DNA from: Callorhinus ursinus
Taxonomy: Eukaryota; Chordata; Mammalia; Carnivora; Otariidae
Direction of reading: 5' to 3'
Length of the DNA stretch: 64,000 nt
Assembly (NCBI RefSeq): GCF_003265705.1
Contig: NW_020312867.1
Location: forward strand, 7,034,819 to 7,098,818
Shown: one piece after another, positions 33,719-44,984 of the stretch
How the letters are laid out: every line of letters begins with the position of its first letter
Position numbering within the stretch: the first letter of the stretch is position 1
Notes under the pieces: generated by a model
Databases searched by the model: none
What the model was told of the DNA's origin: nothing
What the model saw: the letters and a program-made list of their open reading frames with translations, nothing else
Translations under genes and position numbers: made by a program

Positions 33719-33903
33719 GGGCGCCTGGGTAGCTCAGTCGATTAAGCGTCTGCCTTTGGCTCAGGTCATCATCCTGGGGGTCCTGGGATCAAGCCCCACA
33801 TCGGGCTCCTTGCACAGCAGGGAGTCTGCTTCTCCCTCTGCCTCTCCTCCCTGCTTATGCCCTCTCTCTCTCAAAGAAGTGAATAAAATCTTTAAAAAAA
33901 AAA
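33719..33903 (+). mobile_element. CAN-SINE
   Basis: TSD GGAAACGTGGGAGGTCAG at 33701-33718 and GGAAACCTGGGAGGTTAG at 33904-33921. Confidence 0.94.
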
Positions 33904-34194
33904 GGAAACCTGGGAGGTTAGAGAGAAGGGCGGGCATCGGAGGACTGATCAGACTCAAGTAGGCACTGTGCTTCAGCCCCTGACTGGGTGGATGGGCCGC
34001 TGCCTTAGGGGAGTTGTTGTGGCCTGTGTTATTCAGTTGGACTGTGGGCAGAGATCTGGCTGTAGTCAGTCTGTGCCTGTCTGGATGGGCCTGGCTTTAG
34101 ACTTGGGTCAGACTTGGTCCCTGCCTACACTGAGCCCCCAGACTAAGGGGGAAGAACTGACACACAAACAGCCCTCAAGTTAAGGACACCCTGC

Positions 34195-34800
34195 CTCCCA
34201 TTCTCGCCTCAGGGCCTTTGCACTTATTGCTACCGCTGGAGCATGCTCTGTTTTACCCAAGATTTTTTGATCCTCCCTTGGCTACTGCCACCTTGTCTTT
34301 CAGCTCTCAGCTCAAACCTCACTTCCCGAGAGACCTTCCCTGACCATTCCACCTGTATCAGTCAGTCCCCCAGGTGTTCTCTATCACCTCTCCATGACTT
34401 ACTGTCTTCAAAACGCCATCATCTCTGAAATTGTCTTGTTTCTTATTATCCTCTCTGCTTCTCACCAGGACAGTGTTTCTCAACCTTTTTTCCTTATCAC
34501 CACCCCCCCCAAGGCATCTTTTTCTACATTCTTGTTCTAATTGCCTTCCCATGACATTTGAATACCACAGCTGTACTCTGTATCTTTTTATGTGCTGTGG
34601 CCCCATGGAAAGCCACAAACCACTGTAGTATCCAAGAATTTTTTGCTCTGCCCCACTGGAGGTGATTGCCCTCCTGTTGAGAGTGTGTGGACTAGAACAT
34701 AAGCTCCATAAAGGCAGATCTTGTTTGTCTTATTCACTGCTGTGTCTTCAGTGCTGGGCTTGGAGCATGGTTTGCACTCAGGAAATATTTATGGTGTAAA
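34195..34800 (+). repeat. L2, split by an unassigned insertion
   Basis: CTCAGGGCCTTTGCACTTATTG and CTCACTTCCCGAGAGACC, then ACATAAGCTCCATAAAGGCAG and CTGTGTCTTCAGTGCTGGG. About 34470-34690 (from GTGTTTCTCAACC) is a different, possibly hAT-type, repeat. Confidence 0.75.
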
Positions 34801-36424
34801 TAAGAGTCCAAAACCCTGCAAGCACAAAGGAGATACTCGTTGTGGAGTCTTACATGCTGAGTAGGGGTTGGCTTACTGAGGAAGATGATGTGGGGAGGGT
34901 GACCAGTTAGAGGACACACAGGGGTGAGAAACACACTGGAGTATGTCAGGTTGGGCCATTCCACGTACGGGGCCAGGATTGTTGGAGGCAGGACATTGAA
35001 AGTGGTCCCAGCCTTGGCTTCTCCTGGGGACCCTGGTTCTTGGCTCATCCCTCTGACGGGCCCGGATGCCAAGTCAGAAGACACCAATTCCTAGTCCAAG
35101 CTCTACCACAAACCAGCTATGTGAAACTATAGAATGGGCAGGTGGGTTGGCCTTACTAACTTGTGGGGTCTGCCTGGCTGGGAGTCCATGATCTTGCCAT
35201 GGAGGTCATTAGCCATTGTCTGTCCCCAGTGGCCCTGAAAACCCCTGCATGGATCCCATGTCAGTGGTCACAGCTGCAAAGAGAAACTTCCACTTTGCTC
35301 TCACCCAAGCTGAGGATGCAGACAGCCTCAGGCCTGGGTCTCCTGAAAGCCTCTGTGATATCAGAGCCTTCCCTGCAACCCCCTCTTACAATCTCATCCC
35401 CTGCCCACCATGCCAGCTCTGGCTGAACTAGTGGGAACCATTGAAGAACACTGGGGCTTATCTCTGCTTTTCCAGAACCAGGCTGCCCTGCAATGCTGTT
35501 TATTTATCCAGGGCAACCGCCCACTGAGAAAATGGCTGTGTTTGTTTCCAAGTGTGTCGTGTGAACCTTGAGCTAAATATACCCACACCACTGCCTCCCA
35601 GCACCCGCCCCGGAATAGCACACCCCATTTTGCTCATGTTCTGTCTGCAGAAGGAGTCCCCAGAATCCACAGCCCCTGGAAATCGTACTCCCCCCTCCCC
35701 AGGAGAAGGAGCTCCTGAAAAGGAGATGAAGGTTGTCCTGGCCAGGAATGTGTGAGTTGGGGGCTGGGCAGGTCAGTCTTCTCTATGACACCAAAATGAG
35801 AATGTTCCCTCCACCCTGGAATGACTGTTCCTGGACAGTGAGTGCTTTGTGCCCTTGCAGGGACGGGGCCTGTTTACTCCAATCCAGCCCCAGAGAGGAA
35901 AGTTTCCTGTGGCTGCCAGCCCTCTACTTTAGGAAAGTTCCCATCAAGGGAGCCAGGCCTCTCCCACTTTGGCTGCAACCCCAATGTCCCTGGTTTCTTG
36001 TGAGACATTGGGCCCCTTGGGATAGTCAGGTCCTTCTGGCCTTGGTCTCACTTCTCCCATGCTCCCAACAGTCCAGGACTCTCCCCCATTATGGATCCAT
36101 CTTTTTTGTGACTCCATTTGGGCCTACTTTACTTAGCACCAGAAAAAATTGTAACTCTTGTAAGGATTTTCTTGTCCACCGCCACCCATGAGGCTAGCCA
36201 GGATGAAGGGGGAAAGAGAGGGAAGCATATTCACACCAGCGATGCCTGGACAGCAACAAGGCCAAAGAGTTAGGAGGCTGCCTGCTGCCACAACCCTGCC
36301 CTTCTCTCCCCAGACCCAAGGCTCCCTCTCAACCCCACCCCACACCCCTCTTCCTAGAATCCATTGTAGCCCTACTGACAGGACAGATCATCCCAGCCCC
36401 CCACATAGGGAAGTGTCCTGCCCT

Positions 36425-36565
36425 AGCCATACTTCCTTTGGAGCTGAGTGGCCCTGGGTTCTGATCCTGGGTCTGCCGCCTGTGAGCTGGGTGACCCCAG
36501 GCAAGGTCTTCCCTATCCAGTGTGAAGTGGGGCTCAAATCTACCTGATGAAGGTGAAATGGGCAC
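36425..36565 (+). repeat. MIR
   Basis: TGGCCCTGGGTTCTGATCCTGGG and GAGCTGGGTGACCCCAGGCAAG. Confidence 0.65.
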
Positions 36566-36594
36566 TACCTGGCACTTACTAGACTTGTAGTACC

Positions 36595-37450
36595 TTCGCT
36601 CCACTCCTGTATTTGTTGAGCACCAACATGTGCCAGACGCTGTTCCAGGCACTGAGTATATAGAGACAAGACAAGATCTCTGCGCTTGTCAAGCCACACC
36701 TAGTGCAGGAGGCAAAACAAAAACAACGTGTCGAATCTGGTTGTGAAAAGTGCTGGGAAGAATAAAGCAAAGTAGAGAGAGATGAGAATGGGCACCATTT
36801 TAGAAGATGTGACCAAGGCAGGCCTCCCTGAGGAGATGACATTTGAGCAGATTCAGGAGTGAAATGAGGGAGTGAGTGAGGCAGGTGGTGATCTGGGGTC
36901 AAGTGCTCCAGGCAGTGAGAACAGCAAGCTCCCGAGCAGATGTTCGAGAAAAAGCAAGGAGGCCGGTGTGATGAGTGGAGTATGCAGTGGGGAGGGGGCA
37001 GGTCCTGCTAGACCTCGCTGGCCATGGCAAGGAGTGGGGACTTTATTCCAGGGGTGATGGGAAGCCTTGGGAAGGCTGAGAGCTTGGGATGAGATGGGAA
37101 GGAGTGACATGGTCTGAATGGGCTTTTTCTGGTGTTTTCTTTCCCCCCAATACCTGGTAAACATTCTGGTAAGGGCTCTAGCTTATGTGTCACTGCCACC
37201 TCGCTAATGGCTTAATAAATATTGAGGCGTCTTTGAGTCATCTTGGCAGTTCAGTGTGCATGACATTCTGCTAGGTACCAGGGATGTGAGCAGAAATGAC
37301 GCCGGCTTTCTAAGTGCAAGGCAAAGCTGTTGGAGGACCTTAAGCCCGGGCGTGCCGTGATCTGATCTACGGTTTTTAAAAATCCTCTCTGTGGAGCATG
37401 AACTGAGTGGGGTTATCAAGACCAGAAGTAGGGCCAGGCAGGTCTCACAG
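36595..37450 (-). repeat. L2, long
   Basis: TTTGTTGAGCACCAACATGTGCCAG, GAGGAGATGACATTTGAGC, AAAGCAAGGAGGCCGG, GGACTTTATTCCAGGGG TGATGGG and GTGACATGGTCTGAATG trace reverse L2. Confidence 0.82.
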
Positions 37451-38460
37451 TGAGCAGACTGGCCTGGTGGAACTTGGAACCAACTGGAGACGGCAGGTGT
37501 TGTCTGAGGGGGCAGCCACCACTCAGCCAGTTGGGACCAGGTGGAAATGAGGGCCCATGGGCTCTGTGTTCATTCGTCTGTAGTCCATGCACACTCTGGA
37601 CACACACACTCCTAGGCCCAGAGGCTCCTGGTCTGTAAATGGGGAGAGATAGCCTGCACTGCAGCACTGTTGGGAGGACTAAAGGACAAATGGGGTGCAA
37701 AGCTTACTCATTAAAGGGTGCTGCAACCCCCCTCTCCCTGCCCCACGGGCTGGCTCCACCCTGGGCTGGGTAATTGAACCCACAGCTCCACCATCCCCAT
37801 ATCATGTGCTTCCCTCCTGACTGCCCTCAGGGCTGAGGGCTGTTGCTCACCTCCTTCTGGGCCCTGAGTCACACCCCTGGGGGGCCCCCGGGGAGCTGGG
37901 GACAGGGACAGGACCTCCCAGACCCCATCCCAGTCCTGCATCAGAGTAGCTGTCCCTCTACTCTGCCCTGTCTACCCATCAGCCTGCCCTCCCTTCTCCA
38001 GAGGGAGGAGCCTCAGGCCAATAGTCCCCAGACCTGGCCTGCCCCTGAATCACTGGGAACTTAGCCCTGCCCCCTCTCCCTCCACTAGGCTAAGGCCTAG
38101 TGGTTCTGCACTGTGCACAGACTCAACCCCATGTTCCTCCTCGGCTTCCAGACCACACATGGGCCTGCTCTTGCTCACCGCTTCACCCTCATCTCCCCAT
38201 CCCCTTCTCTCTTACCCTCCACTCCAGCCACCTAGCCTCCTGTCACTTCCCTGCCCCTCTCTTTCCCGCTGCAGGTCCTCCAGTACCACTTTTAGCCAGC
38301 TCACCTTGGACAAAGCCCTTCCCAGCTTTGCACTGTTATCTCAGCAATAAAGTTCGGTGGTCATTCCCAGCTGGGCAGCAGGAAGGAGGGCAGCCTTTGA
38401 ACCCTTTATCTGGCTCAGACTGGGCCTGGATGGCTATAGTTTTTCAAATCACCATTGCAG

Positions 38461-38666
38461 GGACGCTTGGGTGGCTCAGTCAGTTAAGCGCCTGCCTTTG
38501 ACTCAGGTCATGATCCCAGGGTCCGGGTATTGAGTCCCGCATCAGGCTCCCTGCTCAGCGGGGAGCTTGCTTGTCCCTCTGTCTGCCGCTCCCCCTGCTT
38601 GTGTGCACTCTCTCTCTCTCTCTCTCTCCGACAGATAAATTTTAAAAAGAGAAAAATAAAAATCTC
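38461..38666 (+). mobile_element. CAN-SINE just upstream of BCL2L1 exon 3
   Basis: GGGACGCTTGGGTGGCTCAG to AATAAAAATC. TSD AAATCACCATTGCAG at 38446-38460 and an imperfect AAGTCATCATTGCA at about 38667. It ends 100 bases before the exon. Confidence 0.92.
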
Positions 38667-38766
38667 CAAGTCATCATTGCATGCAGGTGTCACCCTTCTG
38701 CCACCCACCCACATTACTGATGTAGGACTCAAACAGCACCCTCCTTTCTCTTCTCTCTCCCTTCAG

Positions 38767-38904
38767 GACACTTTTGTGGAACTCTACGGGAACAATGCAG
38801 CGGCCGAGAGCCGGAAGGGTCAGGAGCGCTTCAACCGCTGGTTCCTGACAGGCATGACTGTGGCTGGCGTGGTTCTGCTGGGCTCGCTCTTCAGTCGGAA
38901 ATGA
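38767..38904 (+). CDS. BCL2L1: Bcl-xL terminal coding exon (45 C-terminal residues)
   Basis: This exon encodes the last 45 residues of Bcl-xL, the anti-apoptotic BCL2-family protein that sits in the outer mitochondrial and ER membranes and blocks BAX/BAK and BH3-only proteins. The frame opens with DTFVELYGNN, the end of the BH2 region, continues through the basic stretch ESRKGQERFNRW, and ends in a hydrophobic anchor (about exon residues 27-42) followed by FSRK and TGA at 38902-38904. The preceding CTCTCCCTTCAG is a strong 3' splice site, and the exon starts in phase 0 at an Asp, as in the known gene where exon 3 supplies residues 189-233. No frameshift or missing residue is seen. The rest of the protein (BH4, BH3, BH1) lies upstream of the window, so the CDS is partial. 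Identification is by direct recognition of the sequence. Confidence 0.98.
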   Translation, partial: DTFVELYGNNAAAESRKGQERFNRWFLTGMTVAGVVLLGSLFSRK

Positions 38905-40430
38905 CCAGACACTGACCACCCACTTACCCTCCTACCCTACCTGTCCTGACCCTACCACATCCCTTTGTCCAGCCACTATTGCCACCAGGAGAACCACTAC
39001 ATGCAGCCTCTGGCCACCTACCCATCACAGGGTTGGGCCTAGACCTGGTCCCCCGCAATTAGTTGTCTAGAATCTACCATGCTTCTGTGAGAGCCGCCTT
39101 CCCTACACCTCAGTTCTCCTGGCCTCAGAACCCACAAGGTTTCCCCAAAATCTGCCCCATGGAAGCTGGCAGGTATGGGGGTGTTTGTAGCTGGGAGCTG
39201 GAGGGCCCTGCCTGATTAGTGGAACCCCCGACCCCTTAGCCTCCAAAGAATGCTTTCCTGCCAGGGAGCTGGAGAGCTTTCTGACCTTTTTCCCCAGAAG
39301 AAGAGACTAGATTGCCTTCGTTTTGATGTTTGTGGCCTCAGAATTGATCATTCCCTTCCCCTTCCAGGACCTGGGCTCCCCTTCCTTTCATCCGCACCTT
39401 CCCAAGAGCCACTTAGGGGCCACTTCTGACTAATGAGGGATTCAAGCTGCTTGGAATAAAGAAACAAGGACCAGGACCCCGTCCCCACCTCTGGCCTGGC
39501 CAAAGTCCCTGACCCCAATCCCAGTGTCCTCCAGAAGCCTCTGGCTAAAGGCCAGCCCCGCCCGGGAAGGAGGGGGCTGTAGCTGCAGGAAGTGCCCCAT
39601 GCCAAAGTTGGGGTGGCCCTTGCAGTTTAGCACCACCCCAGTTCCTTTCCCCTCCCCCTCCCTTGGCTCCCATCACCGTAACTGAGGGACCAACTGGGCC
39701 CAAGGCAGGTGCCCCAGAGCTGTTGATGGCCTCAGCTGCCTCACTTCCTGCAAGATGATCAGCCTGTGGCACCTTTGCCTTGGGCTGCCGCCCATGGAGT
39801 CCAGGGATTTGGGGGCCTTGGCCCAGAGGTGAAGGGAAGCTACAGGGAGCAGCTGCGGGAGCCCTAGAGTCTTCCCTACCTCAGGCAGGAAGGGCAGGAG
39901 GGAGACCGTGATGCACGGGGTGAAGGTGGGGGTGGGAGGAGGGGTCAGTCCTACCTGGCCAAATAGATGTGTGCTCCACCCCCATTCAGCCTGGGCTGCC
40001 GGGCTGCCAAGGTCAGAGTGGCCTGGCCAGGAGTCCTTCAGGCCTCCCTCTCCTCTACTCCACCCATGGCCTGTCTCGTCCCTGGGGGTACCGGCCTACC
40101 CCTGGCCATCCCGGGCTCTCTGCTGTACATATTCGAGACTAGTTTTTATTCCTTGTGAAGATGATATACTATTTTTGTTAAGCGTGTCTGTATTTATGTG
40201 TGAGGAGCTGCTGGCTTGCTGTGCGTGTGCACGTGGAGAGCTGGTGCCCGGAGACTGAGCGGCCTGATGCTCCCTCCCCTGCCCTGGTCTGGGGAAGCCA
40301 GCTGGGGGTCCTGGCTCCTGAGGGGCACCTGTCCCCCCCCCAGCCCCCACCCCACACTTGTTCCAGCTCTTTGAAATAGTCTGTGTGAAGGTGAAAGTGC
40401 AGTTCAGTAATAAACTGTGTTGACTCAGTG
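38905..40430 (+). other. BCL2L1: BCL2L1 3' UTR
   Basis: About 1.5 kb follows the stop codon without a SINE, in sharp contrast to the flanks, as expected for a conserved terminal exon. The distal part (about 40126-40430) has an AT-rich segment around a TATACTATTTTTGTTAAG box and then GC-rich sequence up to the poly(A) signal, a pattern familiar from mammalian BCL2L1 transcripts. The exact cleavage position is inferred. An AATAAA at 39456-39461 lies within the UTR and could serve as a proximal poly(A) site, but that is untested. Confidence 0.88.
40409..40414 (+). terminator. BCL2L1: BCL2L1 poly(A) signal AATAAA
   Basis: AATAAA within CAGTAATAAACTGTG, followed 15-25 bases later by a TG-rich stretch. 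It ends the long 3' UTR and fits the known BCL2L1 transcript end. Cleavage is expected near 40430. Confidence 0.85.
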
Positions 40431-40943
40431 AGCAAAGGGCCTGGGCTCTTGTGTGCCCCGGGCTGGGGAAGGAGGGGCTGTGCAGCTGCCAGCAGGTTCT
40501 GCGGGGGAGCTGGGCACCGCTGCCGGCTCTGCTGCCTTCAGGAGAGGGCCTTGGACAAGTCCCTTCTTCTCTCTGGACCTGCATGTCTCCACCTGCTCAT
40601 TGATAGGGTTTTTATTGAGCAGCTGCTGTGTGCTGAGCACTGGGGTGTGTGTGCCCAGGATGGATACAGTCTCTGCCCTCGGGAACTGACATTCTAGGGG
40701 AACAAACAGCCATTTGGCAAGGACTCTGCCCAGGCACAGTCCTAGGCACTGGGGATTCTGCAGTGAACAAAGCTCTTCCTTTATGGAACTCCCATTCTTG
40801 GGGAGACAGACAAATATATAAGGATGGGTCCGGGCGCTGGAGGACAAAGGTGGAAGCTGGGTGACCATAGGAAGAATGGCAAGACTTATGAAGGACCTAG
40901 TGGGAAGGAGGTAGGAAGGAGTCAGACTCGAGGTAACATTTTT

Positions 40944-41310
40944 ATTTTAAGATGTATTTATTGGGGCACCTGGGTGGCTCAGTCCATGAAGCGTCTGCCT
41001 TCAGCTCAGGTCATGATCCCAAGGTTCACATTGGGCTTCCTGCTCAGCAGGAGAGTCTGCTTCTCTCCTTCCCTCTGTCCCTTACCCCCACTCGTGCTCT
41101 CTCTCACTCACTCTCTCAAATAAGTATTTTTTAAAATAAAATATTTAAGAGAGCATGAGCAGGAGGGGCAGAGGGAGAGGGAGAGAGAATCTCAAGCAGA
41201 CTCCACGCTGAACGGGGAGCCTGATGTGGGGCTCGATCTCACAACTCTGATCTTTATCTGAGCTGAAACCAAGAGTCGCCACTCAATCGATTGTGCCACC
41301 CAGGCACCTC
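40944..41310 (-). mobile_element. CAN-SINE with a nested SINE
   Basis: T-rich end ATTTTAAGATGTATTTATT and body from about 41131. TSD CAGACTCGAGGTAACATTTT at 40923 and CAGACTTGAGGTAACATTTT at 41311. Confidence 0.88.
40964..41130 (+). mobile_element. CAN-SINE nested in the reverse SINE
   Basis: GGGGCACCTGGGTGGCTCAG to CTCTCTCAAATAAGTATT. Confidence 0.88.
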
Positions 41311-41904
41311 CAGACTTGAGGTAACATTTTTTAAAGGTAGATCCCACAATCCATTTACTGATAGAGATAGTTCAAGAAAGAAAGAAGAATCAAAGGTGAT
41401 TGTTTTTGGAATGATGACACCATTATAATTACAAAAGTGAAGCACATGTCTGAGGCCAGTGCAACCCAAGAGGCTCATAGTGAGTGCCCAACAGTATTTA
41501 ATATGGGGACCTGAGCTTGTCTAGGCTCCCTAGAAGAAGTGATAATGAGAGTTAAGGCCAGAAGACCGTATGAGTTAACTAAAAGAATGAGGGAAGCATA
41601 AAGAGTGGTCCTGGTCAAGAAGCAGCAAGTGCACAGGGTGAGTAAGAGTTTTCTTCAGGCAGAAGGAAAGTTGTGTGGAGTTGAAAAGAAGCTCCTGGGT
41701 CAAGACTGGGCTAGAGAGGTGGGGTGAGGGGAGTGAACTTGATCCTGAGGGCAGTGAGAGCTAAAGGGAGGTTGTAAGTCAGGGAGTGATACGCCCCTTT
41801 AGAGCCCCCAAAACAAAACACCCCGTGTGTAGGAGGTTCTGGAAGGGAACAGTGGAAACCTGGAGACCAGTGAAGAAGCCATGGTTTGGTTAAGGCTCTG
41901 GTTC

Positions 41905-42060
41905 TCAGGGTGGGCAGGCCAGGTTCTCCTAGGTTACCATTCCTGGGCTTGTGACTTTGGGCAAGTTACCTACCCTCTCTATTGCTCCAACTTTCCCCTC
42001 TATAAATGGGATTGATGGCAATACCCATCTCACGCGATTGTGGTCAAGACTGAATGAAAT
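41905..42060 (+). repeat. MIR
   Basis: TTGTGACTTTGGGCAAGTTACC and CTCTATAAATGGGATTGATGG. Confidence 0.75.
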
Positions 42061-42400
42061 AACCCGACAGAGCTTGGGGCAGGACTGGATGGGAGGGCGC
42101 GGCAACGATGACCCCACCATCGCGCGGGCTCCCCCGGAGGTGCAAGAAGAGGCTCCCCACAGAGGAGAGCCCTTCCACTTGGAGCAGTCGGTGGTCGTTG
42201 TCCCTGAGGGGTCTGGGAAAGCGAGCGAGGACTTCGGGGCGGGCGCTCCACCCGGGGGCGGGGCTGGAGGCGGGAGCCTGCCTCGGACGCTCCGCCCCGC
42301 CGGCCTTCAGGAGCGGGCTTGACTGCCCTCTGGTGGCCGAGGGTGGGGTGAGACCTGAGGCCACGCCCACTGCAGCTGCCCTTCCGTGGCGCCCCGGACC
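42055..42400. promoter_or_regulatory. Small GC-rich island between the two genes
   Basis: CpG-dense sequence with GC boxes (GGGGGCGGGGCTGG at about 42255, CCCCGCC at about 42294) follows a MIR fragment. No coding exon was recognised. It carries a strong CTCF-type motif at its right side. Confidence 0.45.
42322..42340 (-). promoter_or_regulatory. Candidate CTCF site
   Basis: The minus strand reads TCGGCCACCAGAGGGCAGT, which agrees closely with the CTCF core GGCCACCAGRGGGCR. It lies in the GC-rich island between the convergent genes. Binding is not shown. Confidence 0.6.
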
Positions 42401-42629
42401 TCTGTCTCCAGCAGGCCAGCGTTCCCTGGTGTCTGTCCTCCGTCCTGCTCACCAGAGGGACCTTTACACTTCCAATCTTGGGGTACCGTATTCAGAGCTT
42501 GCCACGGCTCTCCTGGGACTCGGGGTAATCATTCTCTTTAGTTCAACACCGAAGTCTCCAGCCTTACCCCCTACTCCCACCCCTGCAATGCGTCCCTTGC
42601 CCCTGCCCTTTTACCTTAGCCACTCAGGA

Positions 42630-42850
42630 CCCCTCTTCAGATTTTTGATCCTTCTGGAAACATCTTTTCACATACAGGCAAATACATAGATATAAATATA
42701 TTTTGATCCTCACCGCACTGCCCCCCCCCGCCTTTTTTTACACAAATGGTAACAGACACACTCTGCCTTACCTTTTACCCCTAAATAATGTATCTTATAG
42801 AAGTTTCCATATTCATACATGAATCCCTGTGTACTCATCGTGCAGCTTCA
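42630..42850 (-). repeat. Probable L1M fragment
   Basis: TATCTTATAGAAGTTTCCATATTC resembles reverse L1M text. The stretch 42850-43380 that follows is AT-rich and I could assign nothing to it. Confidence 0.4.
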
Positions 42851-43382
42851 AGTTATCAACACTCACGGCAGCTTCATTACTTCTTCTAGCTGTGGTGTTT
42901 TAGCCAGACCTCTAACTCAGTGATATCCAACGTGCCATGGCACATGCAATAAAATATTGAAATTGCACACTGAGGGAAAGTTGGGAGGGATTTCAGACTG
43001 CCCATGTGGGTCCTAGGGGAAAAGCCATTCCATTTCTATATACTAGTTTTGATGAGGAGAAAAATGAAATATATTTAATAGTGAAGTATTAACTTTGAAA
43101 CAACGAATACATTATTTTATATGAGCTTTTATAATCAAAATGGTTCACACAGTTCTTGATCAAGGCTTATTACTGATGATCTCTTCAAATTCTTGGTAGT
43201 CAGCATCAACAAGAGACTTCATAGCCACAAGTAGGTGATAAAAGAAAAATTTTAACCATCCTAAAGCTTACAACTGAAATTATATTTAAATGTTCCAACA
43301 GTTCTTCCCTTTATTTAATTGACAAGTATAATGTTGTATTCAAGTGGATTTCAAATCCAAATGAACTTTTTCATTTCAGGTA

Positions 43383-43575
43383 TTTTTTTTTTTAAGATTT
43401 TATTTATTTGACGGAGAGAGACAGTGAGAGAGGGAACACAAGCAGGGAGAGTGGGAGAGGGAGAAGCAGGCTTCCAGCGGAGCAGGGAGCCCGATGCGGG
43501 GTTCGATCCTAGGACCCTGGGATCATGACCTGAGCGGAAGGCAGACGCTTAACGACTGAGCCACCCAGGCGCCCC
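43383..43575 (-). mobile_element. CAN-SINE
   Basis: TSD TCATTTCAGGTA at 43371-43382 and 43576-43587, perfect. Confidence 0.95.
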
Positions 43576-44007
43576 TCATTTCAGGTACTTGAAATTAATG
43601 ATAAGCTCCAGAATACAGGAAATTATGTAAAGCTTTCAAGTCCCCCCTTTTTTTTTTTTGAGAAAATTGTAACTGTTATTAAACCTGGGCAAGGCCATAC
43701 AGTACACAGGGAGAGAGGAAAGGAGGGAGAGAAAGAGTGCAAAAGGAAGGAAAGAAGAAGGGACAGACTGTGTAGTAAGACCATTTAAATTTCATAAGAA
43801 TTCACAAGGCTTTTTACATGTAATTATTAAAGCTAATCATGTGTGAACCTACTGAAATGAGGTGGTTTAAATAATTTAGGAGGGAATTAATACTTCATAT
43901 GACCAGAATTCTAACATTAGTGCATGGACATTTATTAAAAAATCAAATAAGACATAAATGTGTTGAGATCATATTTGTCAATCTTAAAGTTTAAGGAAGT
44001 CACTCTT

Positions 44008-44100
44008 TTTTTAAGGAAGCTCCACAACCCAGTACGAGGCTTGAACTCCTGAACCTGAAATCGAGAGTTGCCTGCTCTACGGACAGCCAGCCAGGTGCTG
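44008..44100 (-). mobile_element. Short tRNA-related CAN-SINE
   Basis: TSD AGGAAGTCACTCTT at 43994-44007 and 44101-44114, perfect. The left flank 43588-43990 is AT-rich, unassigned, with a poly(T) at about 43650. Confidence 0.9.
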
Positions 44101-44132
44101 AGGAAGTCACTCTTAAAACACTAAGGTACCAA

Positions 44133-44208
44133 GGGGCACCTGGCTGGCTCAGTCAGTAGAGCATGGAACTTTGATCTTGGGGTTGTGAGTTTGAGCCCCA
44201 CTTTGTTA
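44133..44208 (+). mobile_element. Short tRNA-related CAN-SINE, 3' truncated
   Basis: GGGGCACCTGGCTGGCTCAG and GTTGTGAGTTTGAGCCCC, then it stops without a tail. Sequence 44210-44700 after it is unassigned. Confidence 0.85.
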
Positions 44209-44699
44209 AGAAGGAATATAAACAATGTAGTGGCTAGCCAACAAGATAGTTTGTAAATTTGTTGATGAGTGGGGAAATGACCAGTCCCCACATCAGGAAG
44301 CCTTGGCTCAAATTGCACTGATGTAAAAAACAGTGCCCCCCACCCCCTGCAAAATAAAACAAAAAAACTGTTCCCCGTCCTATTGCCTTGTAAAAATAAT
44401 AGCAATAAATGAAAATAACAATGAAGCCCTTATTTGCAAACCATTTATGTGGCGGGACATCGCTCTGCAGCTGGATGGCCATCCCTTTTACATCAATCTC
44501 ACCTGGGCTTTGTGCCAAGCTTCCTTGGGCACCTGGAAAACAAATTCCTCCAGAGTCTCCACAGACTTTGTGGAGGGTCCTTGTGGAGATGGATGGCCAC
44601 GCGCTCTGTGGCTGACCCCTGTAGTAGATATCCAGAAGAGCCCAACCTTGGCCATGCTCAGCTCATCCTGATGAAGCAATGAGGGCTAGAGGAGAGACA

Positions 44700-44895
44700 G
44701 GCTGTGTCGTGGTTAGGAGCAGAGCTCTAAAACCATACTTCCTGGGATAGCTGGGTGCCCTTGGACAAGTGTCTTGACATCACCTGTAAAATGGAGATGA
44801 TAGTAATGGGTGGTTGTGTAGATTTAATGCAGGTTGTATGTTTGTTAAGTGCTTAAGAATGGCATCCGGCACTGTACCTGTGTTATTAAGCTATG
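44700..44895 (+). repeat. MIR
   Basis: GTCGTGGTTAGGAGCAGAGC, TTGGACAAGTGTCTTGAC and GTTAAGTGCTTAAGAATGG. Confidence 0.8.
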
Positions 44896-44984
44896 CCGTC
44901 AGACCATTCCCACACCGGCTAGACCACTGCTGTACAGAGGGGTGGTAGAGGGGACTAGTCTTGGGGCTCCACCTGCCCCAGGCT

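Larger units (their letters stand above)
1..38766 (+). other. BCL2L1: BCL2L1 last intron (3' part)
   Basis: Everything left of the exon at 38767 is read as the downstream part of the large intron that separates the two coding exons of BCL2L1; the upstream exon is not in the window. The intron ends in a pyrimidine-rich tract and AG at 38765-38766. I found no second gene inside it: long open frames here fall in SINEs or carry no recognisable domain. Content is CAN-SINEs, MIR, L2, L1M and unique sequence. Unique-looking stretches without an assigned repeat include about 1450-2870, 4910-5770, 6400-6780, 10220-11080, 21400-22800, 23900-24640, 27000-27780, 29300-29690, 30270-30660, 30800-31750 and 34800-36420; I see nothing specific in them. 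Confidence 0.9.
40595..41880 (-). repeat. L2, split by nested SINEs
   Basis: TTATTGAGCAGCTGCTGTGTGC TGAGCACTGG and GGAACTGACATTCTAGGGG on the left; AGGGAGTGATACGCCC and GAGACCAGTGAAGAAGCC on the right. Confidence 0.72.

Noticed and set aside
42108..42689. 193-codon plus-strand open frame
   Set aside because: It spans a GC-rich island, and no family is recognisable. Probably chance.
43640..43760. Second polyadenylated retrocopy end (poly(T), then a TTATTAAACC word)
   Set aside because: The minus strand reads TTTAATAACAG, not a proper AATAAA, and no target duplication was found.
44440..44690. Possible processed pseudogene (minus-strand frame with VETLEEFVFQVPKEAWHK)
   Set aside because: It looks somewhat protein-like, but I could not name a parent gene and no poly(A) or target duplication is seen.
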